From positions 248,001 through 312,000 of the forward strand of contig NZ_JAMTCJ010000002.1 of the NCBI RefSeq assembly GCF_024171815.1: a DNA stretch of 64,000 nt, written 5' to 3'. Under the pieces are notes generated by a model that ran no database searches, was not told where the DNA came from, and saw only the letters and a program-made list of their open reading frames with translations. Positions 51,172 to 59,342 of the stretch are shown here, one piece after another (the stretch's first letter is position 1; each line of letters starts with the position of its first letter). Made by a program: the position numbers and the translations under genes. The DNA comes from Williamsia maris. GTDB taxonomy: Bacteria > Actinomycetota > Actinomycetes > Mycobacteriales > Mycobacteriaceae.

Positions 51172-51302
51172 GGACATCATTGTGCCGACACCGTGCTCCC
51201 GGCGCAGCCCCCTGTGTGCATTCCGTGACCTCCTGTTTGTCCCCGGCGCGCACGGGCATGTACGCCGGGGTCCTCAGGTCAGACCGTCACCGATGCCGAA
51301 AA

Positions 51303-51521
51303 TCATCGTCGGTCGGTGTCGACGATGCTCAACGCCAGGCGGGGGCAGGCCTTCACGGCGCGCTTGGCTCGCCCGTGCGCACCCGCGTCGATCCCCGGTT
51401 CTCGCTCTCCTCGAACGCTGACCGGGTAGCCCCACTCGTCGCGGTCGAAGGTCTCCGGCAGGAGTTCGACGCACAGCCCGCGGCCGTCGCATCGGGTCCA
51501 GTCCACGTGCATCCGACTCAT
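51303..51521 (-). CDS. Small ferredoxin, [3Fe-4S] type
   Basis: 72 residues with C11-x5-C17 and C59-P: three cysteines, as in single-cluster [3Fe-4S] ferredoxins that serve actinobacterial P450s and similar enzymes. Perfect AGGAGG before the ATG; the ATG overlaps the stop of the NuoF-like gene (ATGA). It closes the electron-transfer operon, so it probably accepts electrons from the NuoF-like protein. Confidence 0.85.
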   Translation of the reverse strand: MSRMHVDWTRCDGRGLCVELLPETFDRDEWGYPVSVRGEREPGIDAGAHGRAKRAVKACPRLALSIVDTDRR

Positions 51522-52768
51522 CGCCGTCCTCCTGGTGCACCGCAACGGCCGACAGCGTGGGCGGCGACGTCGTCGGCGAACACCGCGCACGCGGACCGCA
51601 CCATGCGGGCGGTGCCGTCGGGATGAGTGCAGGCGCCGCGCTTGTCGATGGTGTCGGCCAGGCGCGCCACACGTGCGGCGTTCTCCGCGCCGCCGCGCGC
51701 GAGCAACTCGGCCACGGCGTCGGCGAGAGCAGGCAGCCCGAACCGGCACGGTCCGCACTGCCCGGCGGTCTCGCTCGCGAGGTGGTCGACGATGGCCGAC
51801 GTGGCGGCCAGGCCGCACTCGTCACGACGCAGGTAGCGCAGCACCCCTGCGCCGGGACTCGCGCCGACGGAGCGCAGGGTCCGGGCCGACATCGACACCC
51901 GTCCGACATCGGCACGGTCGATCCAGGTTCCGTGGAACCCGCCGACCAGGACCGCACGCAGATCGCCGGGGGCGAGCGACGGAACGCTACGCAGGACTGC
52001 GCCCAACGGTGTTCCCATGTCGATCTCGAGCACCCCGTCGATCGCATCGGCGCCCGCGAGCGTGACCAGCATCGTGCCGGGTTCGTCAGCGGTGCCGCGC
52101 TCACGGAACCAGCGCGGCCCGCCACGTGCGATGAGGGCCAGGTGCGCCAGGGTCTCGACGTTGTGTACCAGGGTGGGCCGGCCGTTCACGCCGGACACGC
52201 TCGCACTGCGTCGTTGGTCCATCGGCCGTCCCGGTCCGCCCGAGACCAGGTCGATGAGCGCGGTCTTCTCCCCGTCGACGAATCGACCCGGTGTCGCGGT
52301 CACGGTGGTCGGGGTTGCGTCCCAACCCGATTCGCGTCGAGCGTCGATCACGGCTCGCAGATGCGCGACGCGGTGCGCCGGGACGCACAGGAAGGCGGTG
52401 TCGGCGCCGATCGCGGCGGCCGCCGCACGCAGACCGTCGAGGACGAGATGCGGTGACCGGTCGAGCAGTACCGCGTCCTTACGGCTCAACGGCTCCCCCT
52501 CCGCACCGTTGGCGATAATCACCGGGATGCCTGACGCGCGGTCGGTCGCGGCGAGTTTGCGTGCCGAGGGGAACGCGGCGCCACCGCGGCCCGTCAGCCC
52601 GGCGGCCTGCGCCATGGCGATCAGGTCGGCACCGCGGGAGGGCAACGCGCCGTGGATCTGTCGGTGTCGGTCGAGGTCGTCGCCGGCGCCGGTGAGCAGA
52701 CGCGGGGTACGGATCCCGGACGCGGTGTCGCCGAGCGTGTCGGGCAGCGGTGCTGTGGATGTCGTCAT
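51518..52768 (-). CDS. NuoF-like flavoprotein with 4Fe-4S region
   Basis: 416 residues of the NADH-dehydrogenase-F (51-kDa) fold: GLTGRGGAAFPSARKL (nucleotide loop), NGAEGEPLSRKD (FMN site), a SLBB-like part and the cluster motif GQCGPCRFG with a further Cys in GACTHPDG. NADH oxidation and transfer via FMN and an Fe-S centre is likely. It overlaps the membrane gene before it and the ferredoxin after it by ATGA. Confidence 0.85.
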   Translation of the reverse strand: MTTSTAPLPDTLGDTASGIRTPRLLTGAGDDLDRHRQIHGALPSRGADLIAMAQAAGLTGRGGAAFPSARKLAATDRASGIPVIIANGAEGEPLSRKDAVLLDRSPHLVLDGLRAAAAAIGADTAFLCVPAHRVAHLRAVIDARRESGWDATPTTVTATPGRFVDGEKTALIDLVSGGPGRPMDQRRSASVSGVNGRPTLVHNVETLAHLALIARGGPRWFRERGTADEPGTMLVTLAGADAIDGVLEIDMGTPLGAVLRSVPSLAPGDLRAVLVGGFHGTWIDRADVGRVSMSARTLRSVGASPGAGVLRYLRRDECGLAATSAIVDHLASETAGQCGPCRFGLPALADAVAELLARGGAENAARVARLADTIDKRGACTHPDGTARMVRSACAVFADDVAAHAVGRCGAPGGRR

Positions 52769-53325
52769 CGCAGGGACACCTTTCGGGTGCGGTGGAACTC
52801 GGTGAAATCGGCCCTCAATCGCAACGCAAGCGCCACGAGGACGGCCAGGACGGTGATGGCGACCAGGACGATCATCCAGGCGTCGCCGGTGTCGCTGCCG
52901 CTGCCCAGGCCGTGCGCGAGCGCCACCGGCCACATCGCGTAACTGATCCAGTGGACCGCGCGGAACACCCTGTGACCCAGTCGGTGTCGCAGCAGGCTGG
53001 TGACGACGACGACGATCGTCATGTCGAGCGTGAGAGTTCCCAGGCCGACCCAGAACCACTCGTATCCGCCGCCGAAAGGTACGACGACGTCGACGAGGTC
53101 GAGTTGGGCGTAGGGGTCGATCACCAGCGTGGTCACGTGCAGCGCGATCAGCAGGGTGGCCGACAACGATGCGAACTGGTGGACCGCGACCACCCCGAAC
53201 CGCGGCAGACCGAACACGCTTCGTCCGGAACGGCCCGCGATACCGAGCACGAGCGACACCGTGAGCATCAGCAGTGCGGTGATGCCGGTGCCGCGACCCA
53301 GCGCCCACAGCGCCTCGTCGGTCAT
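52765..53325 (-). CDS. Ferric-reductase-like heme b membrane protein
   Basis: 186 residues, about five transmembrane helices. Four conserved-type His residues in two pairs 13-14 residues apart (H49/H63 and H125/H138) can bind two hemes b across the membrane, as in ferric-reductase-like/YedZ proteins. It lacks the FAD/NADPH domain, so electrons must come from a partner, likely the NuoF-like gene product. ATGA overlaps on both sides. Confidence 0.8.
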   Translation of the reverse strand: MTDEALWALGRGTGITALLMLTVSLVLGIAGRSGRSVFGLPRFGVVAVHQFASLSATLLIALHVTTLVIDPYAQLDLVDVVVPFGGGYEWFWVGLGTLTLDMTIVVVVTSLLRHRLGHRVFRAVHWISYAMWPVALAHGLGSGSDTGDAWMIVLVAITVLAVLVALALRLRADFTEFHRTRKVSLR

Positions 53326-54251
53326 GCCGCGAGTTGGTCGGGGGCGGGCCAGCCGTTGCACCCGATGACGGAGCGGTCGGCGGCGATCAGGCGGGCCGGG
53401 AGTCCCGTCGCCGCAACCCAGTCCGCTCCGGCATCGCCCTTGACGATGCACGCGGTACTGACCGTGTTCGCGTCGACACAGCGTCGGGCGACCACGGTCA
53501 CCGTGCGCCATCGCACCTCGGCGGGCAGTCCGGTGGCGGGATCGATGATGTGGTGCATCGACGTGCCACGATGCCGCCACCGCCGGTGCAGGGTGCTCGA
53601 GGTGGCCACGGCGCAGTCGCCCTGCAGGGCGATCTGGGTACGCGGTTCACCGGGACCGTCGTCGACGGTCACCTGCCAGCCGCCGGTGGGTGTCTCACCA
53701 CGTGCTGCGATGTCGCCACCGAGGCTCACCATGACGCCGCAGCCGATCTCGTCGGCGATGACGTCGGCGGCGAGGTCCGCGGCAACCGCCTTTGCGGTGG
53801 CTCCGAGGTCGAGGGTGATGCCCTCCGGAACGGCGAGGGTGTCACCGTGCCTGCGGATCAAGGTGTGGTCGGCCGGTCGGATCCGGATGCGGGGCATGCC
53901 GTCTCCGCGGTCGGCCTGTGCCGGATCGGCCAGTACGGCCGCGAGATCACGGTCGTAACCGAGGGAGACCAATGCCTGACCCACGGTGGGATCCACCGCA
54001 CCGTCGGACGCGCGGGCGGCGTCGAGGGCCGCGTCGACGAGCGTGCGCAGCGCCGGCGAGATCCGCGTCGGACGTCCACGCCGGATCGACTTGCCGTAGA
54101 GCTCGGCGTCCGGACGGAACCGGCTGCACGCGCGGTCGACGTCGTCCAGGATCTTCTCGACGATCACCCGTGCGTCGCTCAGTCGCCGCGGATCGGTCAC
54201 GGTCAGCGACGCGTCGAGGCCCCAGATCTGCCAGGTGCATGCGGCGGTCAT
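53322..54251 (-). CDS. apbE: ApbE-type FAD:protein FMN transferase
   Basis: 309 residues with ApbE motifs: DGAVDPTVGQALVSLGYD, GITLDLGATAKAVAADLAAD, VSLGGDIAARGE, GTSMHHIIDPATGLPA and a Cys/Asp region VDANTVSTACIVKGDAG. ApbE attaches FMN to Thr/Ser of target proteins outside the cytoplasm. No signal peptide is visible, so export may use another route, or the enzyme may act in the cytoplasm. Start overlaps nothing: one base separates it from the secreted-peptide gene. Confidence 0.88.
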   Translation of the reverse strand: MTAACTWQIWGLDASLTVTDPRRLSDARVIVEKILDDVDRACSRFRPDAELYGKSIRRGRPTRISPALRTLVDAALDAARASDGAVDPTVGQALVSLGYDRDLAAVLADPAQADRGDGMPRIRIRPADHTLIRRHGDTLAVPEGITLDLGATAKAVAADLAADVIADEIGCGVMVSLGGDIAARGETPTGGWQVTVDDGPGEPRTQIALQGDCAVATSSTLHRRWRHRGTSMHHIIDPATGLPAEVRWRTVTVVARRCVDANTVSTACIVKGDAGADWVAATGLPARLIAADRSVIGCNGWPAPDQLAA

Positions 54252-54252
54252 C

Positions 54253-54558
54253 TCAGGACCCACTCGTCTGCGCGTGGCTGTCACCGGATCCGGCCGAGAC
54301 GCTCGGACTGTTCCCGAAGGTCGACGTCCCCGTCGAGGAGTCGGTCGTCGACGTGGAACTGTCGGTCGTCGACGTCGACCCGGTGTCGGTCGTGGCGGCG
54401 CCGTCGGTGCCGGTGGTCGTCGAGGTGTCCTGCACCGACGTCGACGTGGTGTCGGCGTAGGCGACACCGGTGGTGATGCCGACCGCGGCGAGTGCGCCCA
54501 TGGTCAACGCTGCGGCGGCGATGCGTACTCGCCGGATACCGCGCTCTGGAGTGATCAC
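54253..54558 (-). CDS. Secreted Thr/Ser/Asp-rich small protein leading the ApbE operon
   Basis: 101 residues: twin Arg near residues 9-10 and a signal peptide (12-35, cleavage likely after AYA), then 66 residues almost wholly T, S, D, G with no Cys, ending SHAQTSGS. A GTDGAATTDTGS stretch is reminiscent of ApbE flavinylation sites (D-G-x-S/T-G-A-S/T) but is not an exact match. GTG 54558 has GGGAG upstream. First gene of an operon with ApbE, heme protein, NuoF-like and ferredoxin. Confidence 0.65.
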   Translation of the reverse strand: MITPERGIRRVRIAAAALTMGALAAVGITTGVAYADTTSTSVQDTSTTTGTDGAATTDTGSTSTTDSSTSTTDSSTGTSTFGNSPSVSAGSGDSHAQTSGS

Positions 54559-54663
54559 GACACTCTCCCTTCTGCTGTGCGCTCCAGTGTCGGGATCGCG
54601 GCTGTGAGGTCGCTGGGTTGCGGCTGGGAGTTGTCCCCTGTGATGACCGGGCATCATGGGCGC

Positions 54664-55119
54664 GTGCCCGACACCTCCGCCACTGCCCCGGTCATCCGAG
54701 TGTCGGCGGTGGTCGTCACCGACACCGCCGGTCGGATCCTCACCGTCCGCAAACGCGGCACCAGCACGTTCATGCTCCCGGGCGGGAAGTTCGAGTCGGG
54801 TGAGTCGCCCGCCGACGCCGCCGTGCGGGAGAGCGCCGAGGAGGTCGGGCTGATTGTCGAGGCCGCCGCACTCGACTTGCTGGGACACTTCCGCGCCGAC
54901 GCCGCCAACGAGCCCGGTCACCTCGTCGACGCCCACGTCTACGTCGTCGCGGGGGAGTTCGACGCCGCCGTCGTCCTCGCCGGTGTGCCCGCGTCGGAGA
55001 TCGAGGAGGTCCGGTGGCTGGACCTGCGGCGCGCGGACGTCGGCGTCCCGCTCGCCCCCTTGCTCACCGACCGCGTGTGGCCCGCCCTCGCCGACCGGGC
55101 CGGCGACGTCCTCCTGTGA
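54664..55119 (+). CDS. Nudix hydrolase
   Basis: 151 residues with an exact Nudix box GKFESGESPADAAVRESAEEVGL. Hydrolyses a nucleoside diphosphate linked to another group; likely house-cleaning. GTG 54664 is the start at the fold; ATG 54643 with GGGAG upstream is the alternative. Divergent from the ApbE operon. Confidence 0.88.
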   Translation: MPDTSATAPVIRVSAVVVTDTAGRILTVRKRGTSTFMLPGGKFESGESPADAAVRESAEEVGLIVEAAALDLLGHFRADAANEPGHLVDAHVYVVAGEFDAAVVLAGVPASEIEEVRWLDLRRADVGVPLAPLLTDRVWPALADRAGDVLL

Positions 55120-55210
55120 GTCACCGCACCGACCGCGTGGCCGTGGAACAAAGTGCCACAAAGCAGTCGTTACGCGAAGCAAGAAGTACGGACACGCATG
55201 AAGGAGCGAG

Positions 55211-56242
55211 ATGACCAGCGAGCAGCAGACCACCCGACGGATCGTCCTGGCGGCACGACCGCACGGCGAACCGAAGGACTCCGACTTCCGATTCGAGGAG
55301 GCCGCCCTCCCCGAACTCGGTGACGGACAGGCGCTGCTCCAGACGCTGGACCTGTCGCTCGACCCGTACATGCGCGGACGGATGAGTTCGGCCAAGTCGT
55401 ACGCGGCGCCGGTCGAGATCGACCAGACCATGGTCGGCGCGACCGTCTCGCGCGTCCTGCAGTCCACCGACTCCTCCTTCGCGCCCGGCGACATCGTGCT
55501 GGGCTACGGCGGCTGGCAGACCCACTCGGTCGAGTCCACCTCCTACCTGCGCACGCTCGACACGAGCTCCGTCCCGGCGTCGACCGCGCTCGGGGTCCTC
55601 GGCATGCCCGGGTTCACCGCCTACTCCGGTCTGCTGACCATCGGGGCACCGAAAGAGGGCGAGACCGTCGTGGTCGCCGCGGCCACCGGACCGGTCGGCT
55701 CCGCCGTCGGACAGATCGCGAAGATCAAGGGCGCCCGTGCGGTCGGCATCGCCGGCGGTCCGGACAAGGTCGCCTACCTCACCGACGAGCTCGGTTTCGA
55801 TGCCGCGATCGACCACCGCGCCGACGACTTCGCCGACCAGCTCAAGGCCGCGGTTCCCGGTGGCATCGACGTCTACTTCGAGAACGTCGGCGGCAAGGTG
55901 TTCGACGCCGTCCTGCCGCGGATGAACACCTACGGCCGGATCCCCGTGTGCGGCCTCGTCGCCAACTACAACCTCACCGAACTGCCAGACGGGCCCGACC
56001 GCAGCGGGGCCCTGATGGGTCAGATCCTCTCCCGCAGCCTCACCGTGCGCGGGTTCATCCAGACCGAGTTCGCGAACGACCAGTTCGGCTCGTTCCTGCG
56101 CGACGCGTCGGGCTGGGTCGCCGATGGGTCGCTCAAGTACCGCGAGCACGTCGCCGAGGGATTCGACAACACCCTCGACGCGTTCCGCGGCATGCTGTCG
56201 GGCAAGAACTTCGGCAAGACGGTGGTGCGGATCGCCGAGTAG
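55211..56242 (+). CDS. Zinc-independent medium-chain NADP-dependent oxidoreductase (CurA/LTB4DH type)
   Basis: 343 residues: LSLDPYMRGRM, GVLGMPGFTAYSGLL, NADPH loop AATGPVGSAVGQIAKIKG and FENVGGKVFDAVLPRM. The subfamily reduces the C=C of alpha,beta-unsaturated carbonyls. AAGGAG lies 6 bases before the ATG. Confidence 0.9.
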   Translation: MTSEQQTTRRIVLAARPHGEPKDSDFRFEEAALPELGDGQALLQTLDLSLDPYMRGRMSSAKSYAAPVEIDQTMVGATVSRVLQSTDSSFAPGDIVLGYGGWQTHSVESTSYLRTLDTSSVPASTALGVLGMPGFTAYSGLLTIGAPKEGETVVVAAATGPVGSAVGQIAKIKGARAVGIAGGPDKVAYLTDELGFDAAIDHRADDFADQLKAAVPGGIDVYFENVGGKVFDAVLPRMNTYGRIPVCGLVANYNLTELPDGPDRSGALMGQILSRSLTVRGFIQTEFANDQFGSFLRDASGWVADGSLKYREHVAEGFDNTLDAFRGMLSGKNFGKTVVRIAE

Positions 56243-56260
56243 CGATCCGCCGGCCCGCGC

Positions 56261-57886
56261 TCAGCGTGTGAACACGCCGTTGCTCTCCTCGTCGTCGTAG
56301 TACTCGACGGTCATCGCCGGTCCGTCGAAGGTGACCTTCGAGATCGACCCGTCCTCGGCGTTCTCGTCGCGCATCGAATACGTGAACTCGTTGCCGCTCC
56401 AATGTGTGAGCGGATAGGTGGCACGTCCGTCGGGTCCGAGTGAGAGTTGCAGCCTGCCATCACGTTCGGACACCGTCGCGGGTCCGTAGTAGCCGTTGGT
56501 GTAGGTACCGGCGTAGGACGCCAACGGCTGCGTCGGTGTGGACGGGGCGGGTCGCGAGACCCCGACCAACGACCCGAACGGCTTGCTCTGGTCCTCGAAG
56601 GCGGGCCCGTACAGGTCGAACCAGTCCGTACGCCGTTCGCCGTACTGGACGAGATCGGCGAACTGCATCCCGAGCGACTCCGCCGCCCCCGTCGGTGCGG
56701 CGTTCGTCAACGTCACGATGGCGACGTCGGCCGACGGGATCGCCACGAAATTCGTTCCCGCACCGGAACTGAACGCCCCGGAATGCGAGTACATCGTGCG
56801 GCCGTCGGCGGTCACCGAGGAGTTGAACCCGTATCCGTAGAACCCGGTGCGATCGGCGGGACCGGCCGGCGGGTTCGACACGATCTCCGGCGAGATGGCG
56901 GGAACCATCGACTCCGGGCTGACGATCTGACGCCCCTGATAGGTGCCGTCGCCGAGCATCATCTCCAGCCAGTGCGACATGTCGTTGACCGACGAGCTGA
57001 CGCCGCCTGCGGGTGACTGCGCATCGGGCTCGCGCTGGAACGTGGTCGGAGCCCACTTGCCGTCGATCTTGATGTGTCCGATCGCGTGGTCGGGACGGGA
57101 GATGAAGTCGGAGTAGCGCGAACTCGTCGACGACATCCCCAGCGGGGTGTAGATGGTGTCGGCCGACAGTGTGGCCCAGTCTTTTCCGGATTTCGCGGCG
57201 ACCGATTCCGCCGCAGCGGTGAGTCCGAAGTTCGTGTAGTCGTACGTCGCGCGGAACGGCGACAGCGGGACACTGCGCATCCGGGCCAACACGTCCTGTT
57301 GCGAGTACCCGATCGACTCGAGCTTGTCACCCGCGTGTTCGGGCAGCCCCGAACGGTGCGAATACATGTCGGCGACGGTCACGTGCGTCGTGACCCACGG
57401 ATCCGACAGCGCGAACGACGGGAGATTGGCGACGATCGGGGTGTCCCAGGTGATGGCCTTCTTCGTGACCTCCGCGGCCACCACCGACGATCCGACCGAC
57501 TTCGACACCGAGGCCAACTGGAATACGGTGTCGGCGTCGACCTTGGCGCCGGTCGCCATGTTCGCGACCCCGAACCCCTTGGCGTAGACCTGCTTGCCGC
57601 CGTGCACGACGGCAACCGCCATGCCGGGTGTACCGGTTGTGCGCATGAGTTCATCGACCATGCCGTCGATCTGGCCGACCGCGTTGTCGATGGCGCCGGG
57701 GGCGATCGGGTTGGCGGCCGCAGCGTTGACGTCGGCGCCGTCGGACGCGCTCGACGCGGCCGGGCCCGATGACGACCCGGAGTCGCACGCGGCGCCGAGG
57801 GCACACACGGCAACCAGGGATATCGCGGTGGTCCACGCGCGCTTCTGTCGGTGTCCGTCTCGACGCATGTCCACAGATGCACGCAT
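56261..57886 (-). CDS. Beta-lactamase-fold serine hydrolase lipoprotein
   Basis: 541 residues. Lipobox LGAAC in the N-terminus, so lipid-anchored outside. Class C/esterase motifs: SVSK (SxxK), YTN in YDYTNFG, HSG in YSHSGAF. A C-terminal ~110-residue beta domain follows (LASYAGTYTNGYYGPATV). Likely peptidase or esterase; not necessarily a beta-lactamase. ATG 57886 has GGAG 6 bases upstream. Confidence 0.86.
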   Translation of the reverse strand: MRASVDMRRDGHRQKRAWTTAISLVAVCALGAACDSGSSSGPAASSASDGADVNAAAANPIAPGAIDNAVGQIDGMVDELMRTTGTPGMAVAVVHGGKQVYAKGFGVANMATGAKVDADTVFQLASVSKSVGSSVVAAEVTKKAITWDTPIVANLPSFALSDPWVTTHVTVADMYSHRSGLPEHAGDKLESIGYSQQDVLARMRSVPLSPFRATYDYTNFGLTAAAESVAAKSGKDWATLSADTIYTPLGMSSTSSRYSDFISRPDHAIGHIKIDGKWAPTTFQREPDAQSPAGGVSSSVNDMSHWLEMMLGDGTYQGRQIVSPESMVPAISPEIVSNPPAGPADRTGFYGYGFNSSVTADGRTMYSHSGAFSSGAGTNFVAIPSADVAIVTLTNAAPTGAAESLGMQFADLVQYGERRTDWFDLYGPAFEDQSKPFGSLVGVSRPAPSTPTQPLASYAGTYTNGYYGPATVSERDGRLQLSLGPDGRATYPLTHWSGNEFTYSMRDENAEDGSISKVTFDGPAMTVEYYDDEESNGVFTR

Positions 57887-58025
57887 GTTCGTCTCCGCTC
57901 GACGCGCCGCCGCTGCCGGCAGCTGTGCTGGTCGGAGCGTAAACCCGCCGGTCACCGTCACGGGGCGTCTAGGACATATGCGACATCGTTGATCAGCACT
58001 AGCGACCGCGGATCGCCTCTCGGGT

Positions 58026-58031
58026 TACGGT
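58026..58031 (+). promoter_or_regulatory. Leaderless -10 box for the SRPBCC gene
   Basis: TACGGT, 7 bases before the ATG at 58039; favours that start over the GTG at 58030. Confidence 0.5.
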
Positions 58032-58038
58032 GGCGACC

Positions 58039-58503
58039 ATGAGCAATCTGACGCATTCCGACTCGATCGTCATCGACGCGACGCCAGACGCGCTGTACGC
58101 CTTGGTCTCCGACGTCACCCGCACCGGGGAGTGGAGTCCGATCTGCGCGGCGTGCTGGTGGGACGAGGGGCAGGGTCCCGAGGTCGGCGCGTGGTTCACC
58201 GGACGCAACGAGACCCCCGATCGGACCTGGGAGACCCGATCGGAGGTCGTCGTGGCGACTCCCGGCGAGGAGTTCGCGTGGAAGGTCGGCGGCAAGTACA
58301 GCCGGTGGGGCTACACGATCGCCCCCGACGACGGTGGTACCCGACTCACCGAGTCATGGCACTTCACCGACGACGGCATCGCCTACTTCCACGAGAAGTA
58401 CGGCGACGAGGCGGACGCACAGATCCAGAACCGGATCGATGCCGCGCACAGCGGGATCCCCGAGACGCTCGCTCGCATCAAGGGGATCGCCGAGGGGAGC
58501 TGA
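58039..58503 (+). CDS. SRPBCC-family (START-like) protein
   Basis: 154 residues: START/Bet-v1-like fold (DSIVIDATPDALYALVSDVTRTGEWSPICAACWWDEG, then FTGRNETPDRTWETRSEVV). Binds hydrophobic ligands in a cavity; substrate unknown. It converges on the next gene. Confidence 0.8.
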   Translation: MSNLTHSDSIVIDATPDALYALVSDVTRTGEWSPICAACWWDEGQGPEVGAWFTGRNETPDRTWETRSEVVVATPGEEFAWKVGGKYSRWGYTIAPDDGGTRLTESWHFTDDGIAYFHEKYGDEADAQIQNRIDAAHSGIPETLARIKGIAEGS

Positions 58504-58504
58504 C

Positions 58505-59068
58505 TCAGCTCGCGACGCGACGCGCGAGGGTGCTCGCGAGTCCCGAGGCGATCTGCGTGGGACGCTGCTGCTCGCCCTGCTGTGCGCCGAGCACCACGAT
58601 GGTTCCGGTCAGCACCGGAAGGGCCCACTGGAGGTAGCGGAGCTGCTTCTGCGCATTGGCGACCTCGGGCGGCGTGGTGGGTGCGGGATCGGTGGCGCCG
58701 TGCACCGGCGAGCCGTCGCCCTCCGCTGTCTTCGCGCCCAGCACACCGCTGTAGGCGGTCGCGCCGAGCGCTGCGGCGGTCACGGCCAGCTTCGTGACGG
58801 TGTTGGCGCGGACACCGGACTGGTGCACCGCCCGACCGCGGTTGTCGTACAGCACGATCGCGCCGCCGACGACGTGCGCTGCGATCGCCGCGGCGTTGGC
58901 CGGCGACCACTTGGCCCACCCGACGGCAGCGACGCGGGCACGGTCCCTGGGGTCGCGGACGGCGGCAGCGGCGCCGTTGACGCCCAGGGCGCCCATCAGC
59001 GAACCGCCGAACCAGGCTGCGGCACCGAGATCGTGGAGTGAGCGGGCGGTGGTGATACGTACGGACAT
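58505..59068 (-). CDS. Hypothetical protein with hydrophobic helices
   Basis: 187 residues with several Ala/Gly-rich hydrophobic segments (residues ~12-40, 55-85, 95-115, 140-165) including LGAAAWFGGSLMGALGVNGAA. A GAGAGGA lies 7 bases before the ATG. The family is not one I can name with confidence; annotated relatives are common in Gordonia-like genomes as conserved hypothetical membrane proteins. Confidence 0.6.
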   Translation of the reverse strand: MSVRITTARSLHDLGAAAWFGGSLMGALGVNGAAAAVRDPRDRARVAAVGWAKWSPANAAAIAAHVVGGAIVLYDNRGRAVHQSGVRANTVTKLAVTAAALGATAYSGVLGAKTAEGDGSPVHGATDPAPTTPPEVANAQKQLRYLQWALPVLTGTIVVLGAQQGEQQRPTQIASGLASTLARRVAS

Positions 59069-59342
59069 GAGAGTCCTCTCGGGACATGCCGCGCGGCCGT
59101 CGGACGAGCCGACAGGCGGGCGACGAACACGACAACGTCGACCGCCAGGGGGCGGTGGGATGTGTTGTCGCGATGAGTGAATCCGCGACCGGTGATTTCC
59201 CGGAGCGGGTGGACGAACTGAGGTTCGGTCGACCCGGCTGACTTCAGGAGCAACTACTCCACCGTAGCCCGAAATCGTCCGCCGGGGGTGAAGCTCGTCG
59301 TGGGCCGTGACGCGCAGAGCTGCGGCTGGGACACTGGACGGC

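Noticed and set aside
53322-54467. Longer ApbE start including an Arg/Pro-rich extension
   Set aside because: The extension overlaps the secreted-peptide gene in another frame and has no export signal.
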